DNA of 64,000 bases from Phyllobacterium zundukense. GTDB taxonomy: Bacteria > Pseudomonadota > Alphaproteobacteria > Rhizobiales > Rhizobiaceae. Made by a program: the position numbers and the translations under genes. The stretch lies in contig NZ_CP017940.1 of the NCBI RefSeq assembly GCF_002764115.1, positions 2,764,501 to 2,828,500 of the forward strand, written 5' to 3'. Below, in pieces: positions 63,701 to 64,000 of the stretch; position 1 is the stretch's first letter; the number at the start of each line of letters is the position of its first letter. The notes beneath the pieces were generated by a model. It saw only the letters and a program-made list of their open reading frames with translations, had not been told where the DNA came from and made no database searches.

Positions 63701-64000
63701 TTTTCCAGCTTGTATAAAGGCCCGCGCGTGATCGCAGCAGGCAAGGATTTAGAGAAATCACAATAGACGCCAAAGCGCCGCCCCGGACCTTCCGCACCGC
63801 AAAGCCGAAGCTTCAGGAACGCGGCAAGGCCGGGCCAGTAATTCGTATCGCCTGAATAGGTATGGACTGCACGCAAGTCCAGCAAACGGTTTTCATGACC
63901 GCGCTTTTAGCAATGACGCTTGCGAGAATAAAGGGGCAGCCGCAATAAACTTCGTGTGCGCCTTTTTTGCGGATTTTGCGGGTTCGGTATTAGACCAATT
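63701..64000. other. 300-base region upstream of ileS
   Basis: No convincing gene. A minus-strand frame from a TTG at 63885 (62 codons) overlaps the ileS ATG by 4 bases, but it has no recognised family and no clear ribosome site. It is more likely leader sequence. The ribF gene often found ahead of ileS is not visible here. The window ends at 64000. Confidence 0.4.

Noticed and set aside
63697..63885. 62-codon minus-strand frame overlapping the ileS ATG by 4 bases
   Set aside because: It begins at a TTG without a ribosome site and has no recognisable sequence; the overlap alone is weak evidence.
1..64000. tRNA, rRNA, integrase or insertion sequence
   Set aside because: I looked for these across the window and saw none that I can support; the palindromic repeat at 4233-4383 is the only mobile-like element.

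Overview
The window is chromosomal DNA of an alphaproteobacterium. It is most likely a member of the Hyphomicrobiales (Rhizobiales) near the Phyllobacteriaceae/Brucellaceae; I cannot fix the genus. The evidence is the gene families (DUF2093, DUF4170, a DUF374 acyltransferase, a MutL with an endonuclease motif, FdsGBACD formate dehydrogenase), the order mutL-DUF2093-lpxK-waaA-acyltransferase-DUF4170-phosphatase-pmbA, moderately high GC, and a CTCCCCCTTGTGGGGAGG-type palindromic repeat of a kind common in this order.

Layout. 1-2170: the tail of a cold-shock gene, dadA, and a small RcnB-like exported protein with a foldable leader. 2170-9868: an alpha-2-macroglobulin/PBP1C pair (minus strand), with a palindromic repeat at the start of pbpC. 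9967-13307: a GcvA-like LysR regulator, a possible small divergent gene, and a GH20 beta-N-acetylhexosaminidase interrupted by a one-base frameshift in its catalytic motif. 13555-20664: the NAD-dependent formate dehydrogenase operon fdsG-fdsB-fdsA-fdhD-fdsD and its probable LysR regulator. 20725-26405: the urea/short-chain amide ABC transporter urtABCDE. 26617-30925: diverging from urtA, a hybrid histidine kinase whose input module is an NCS1 nucleobase-permease-like domain, followed by a LuxR-type response regulator. Tandem repeats lie in the shared promoter region.

31066-44302: a DUF442-type phosphatase, a type Ic aspartate aminotransferase, glutaryl-CoA dehydrogenase, mutL, small envelope proteins, the lipid A/Kdo genes lpxK and waaA with neighbours, a PmbA-type protein and a CPA2 K+/H+ antiporter. 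44304-50546 (minus): rluB-type pseudouridine synthase, rsmD, two M16 proteases and a patatin. 50624-52059: tadA and a DUF4105 protein. 52165-59129: two tandem paralogous autotransporters; the second is broken by a one-base frameshift. 59916-63700: a lipoprotein gene and ileS.

The transporter operon, the permease-kinase, the LuxR regulator and the shared regulatory region form the most interesting unit: probably a two-component system that senses a nitrogenous solute and controls its uptake. The two frameshifts, each a single extra base in a short homopolymer, need checking against reads before either gene is called dead.
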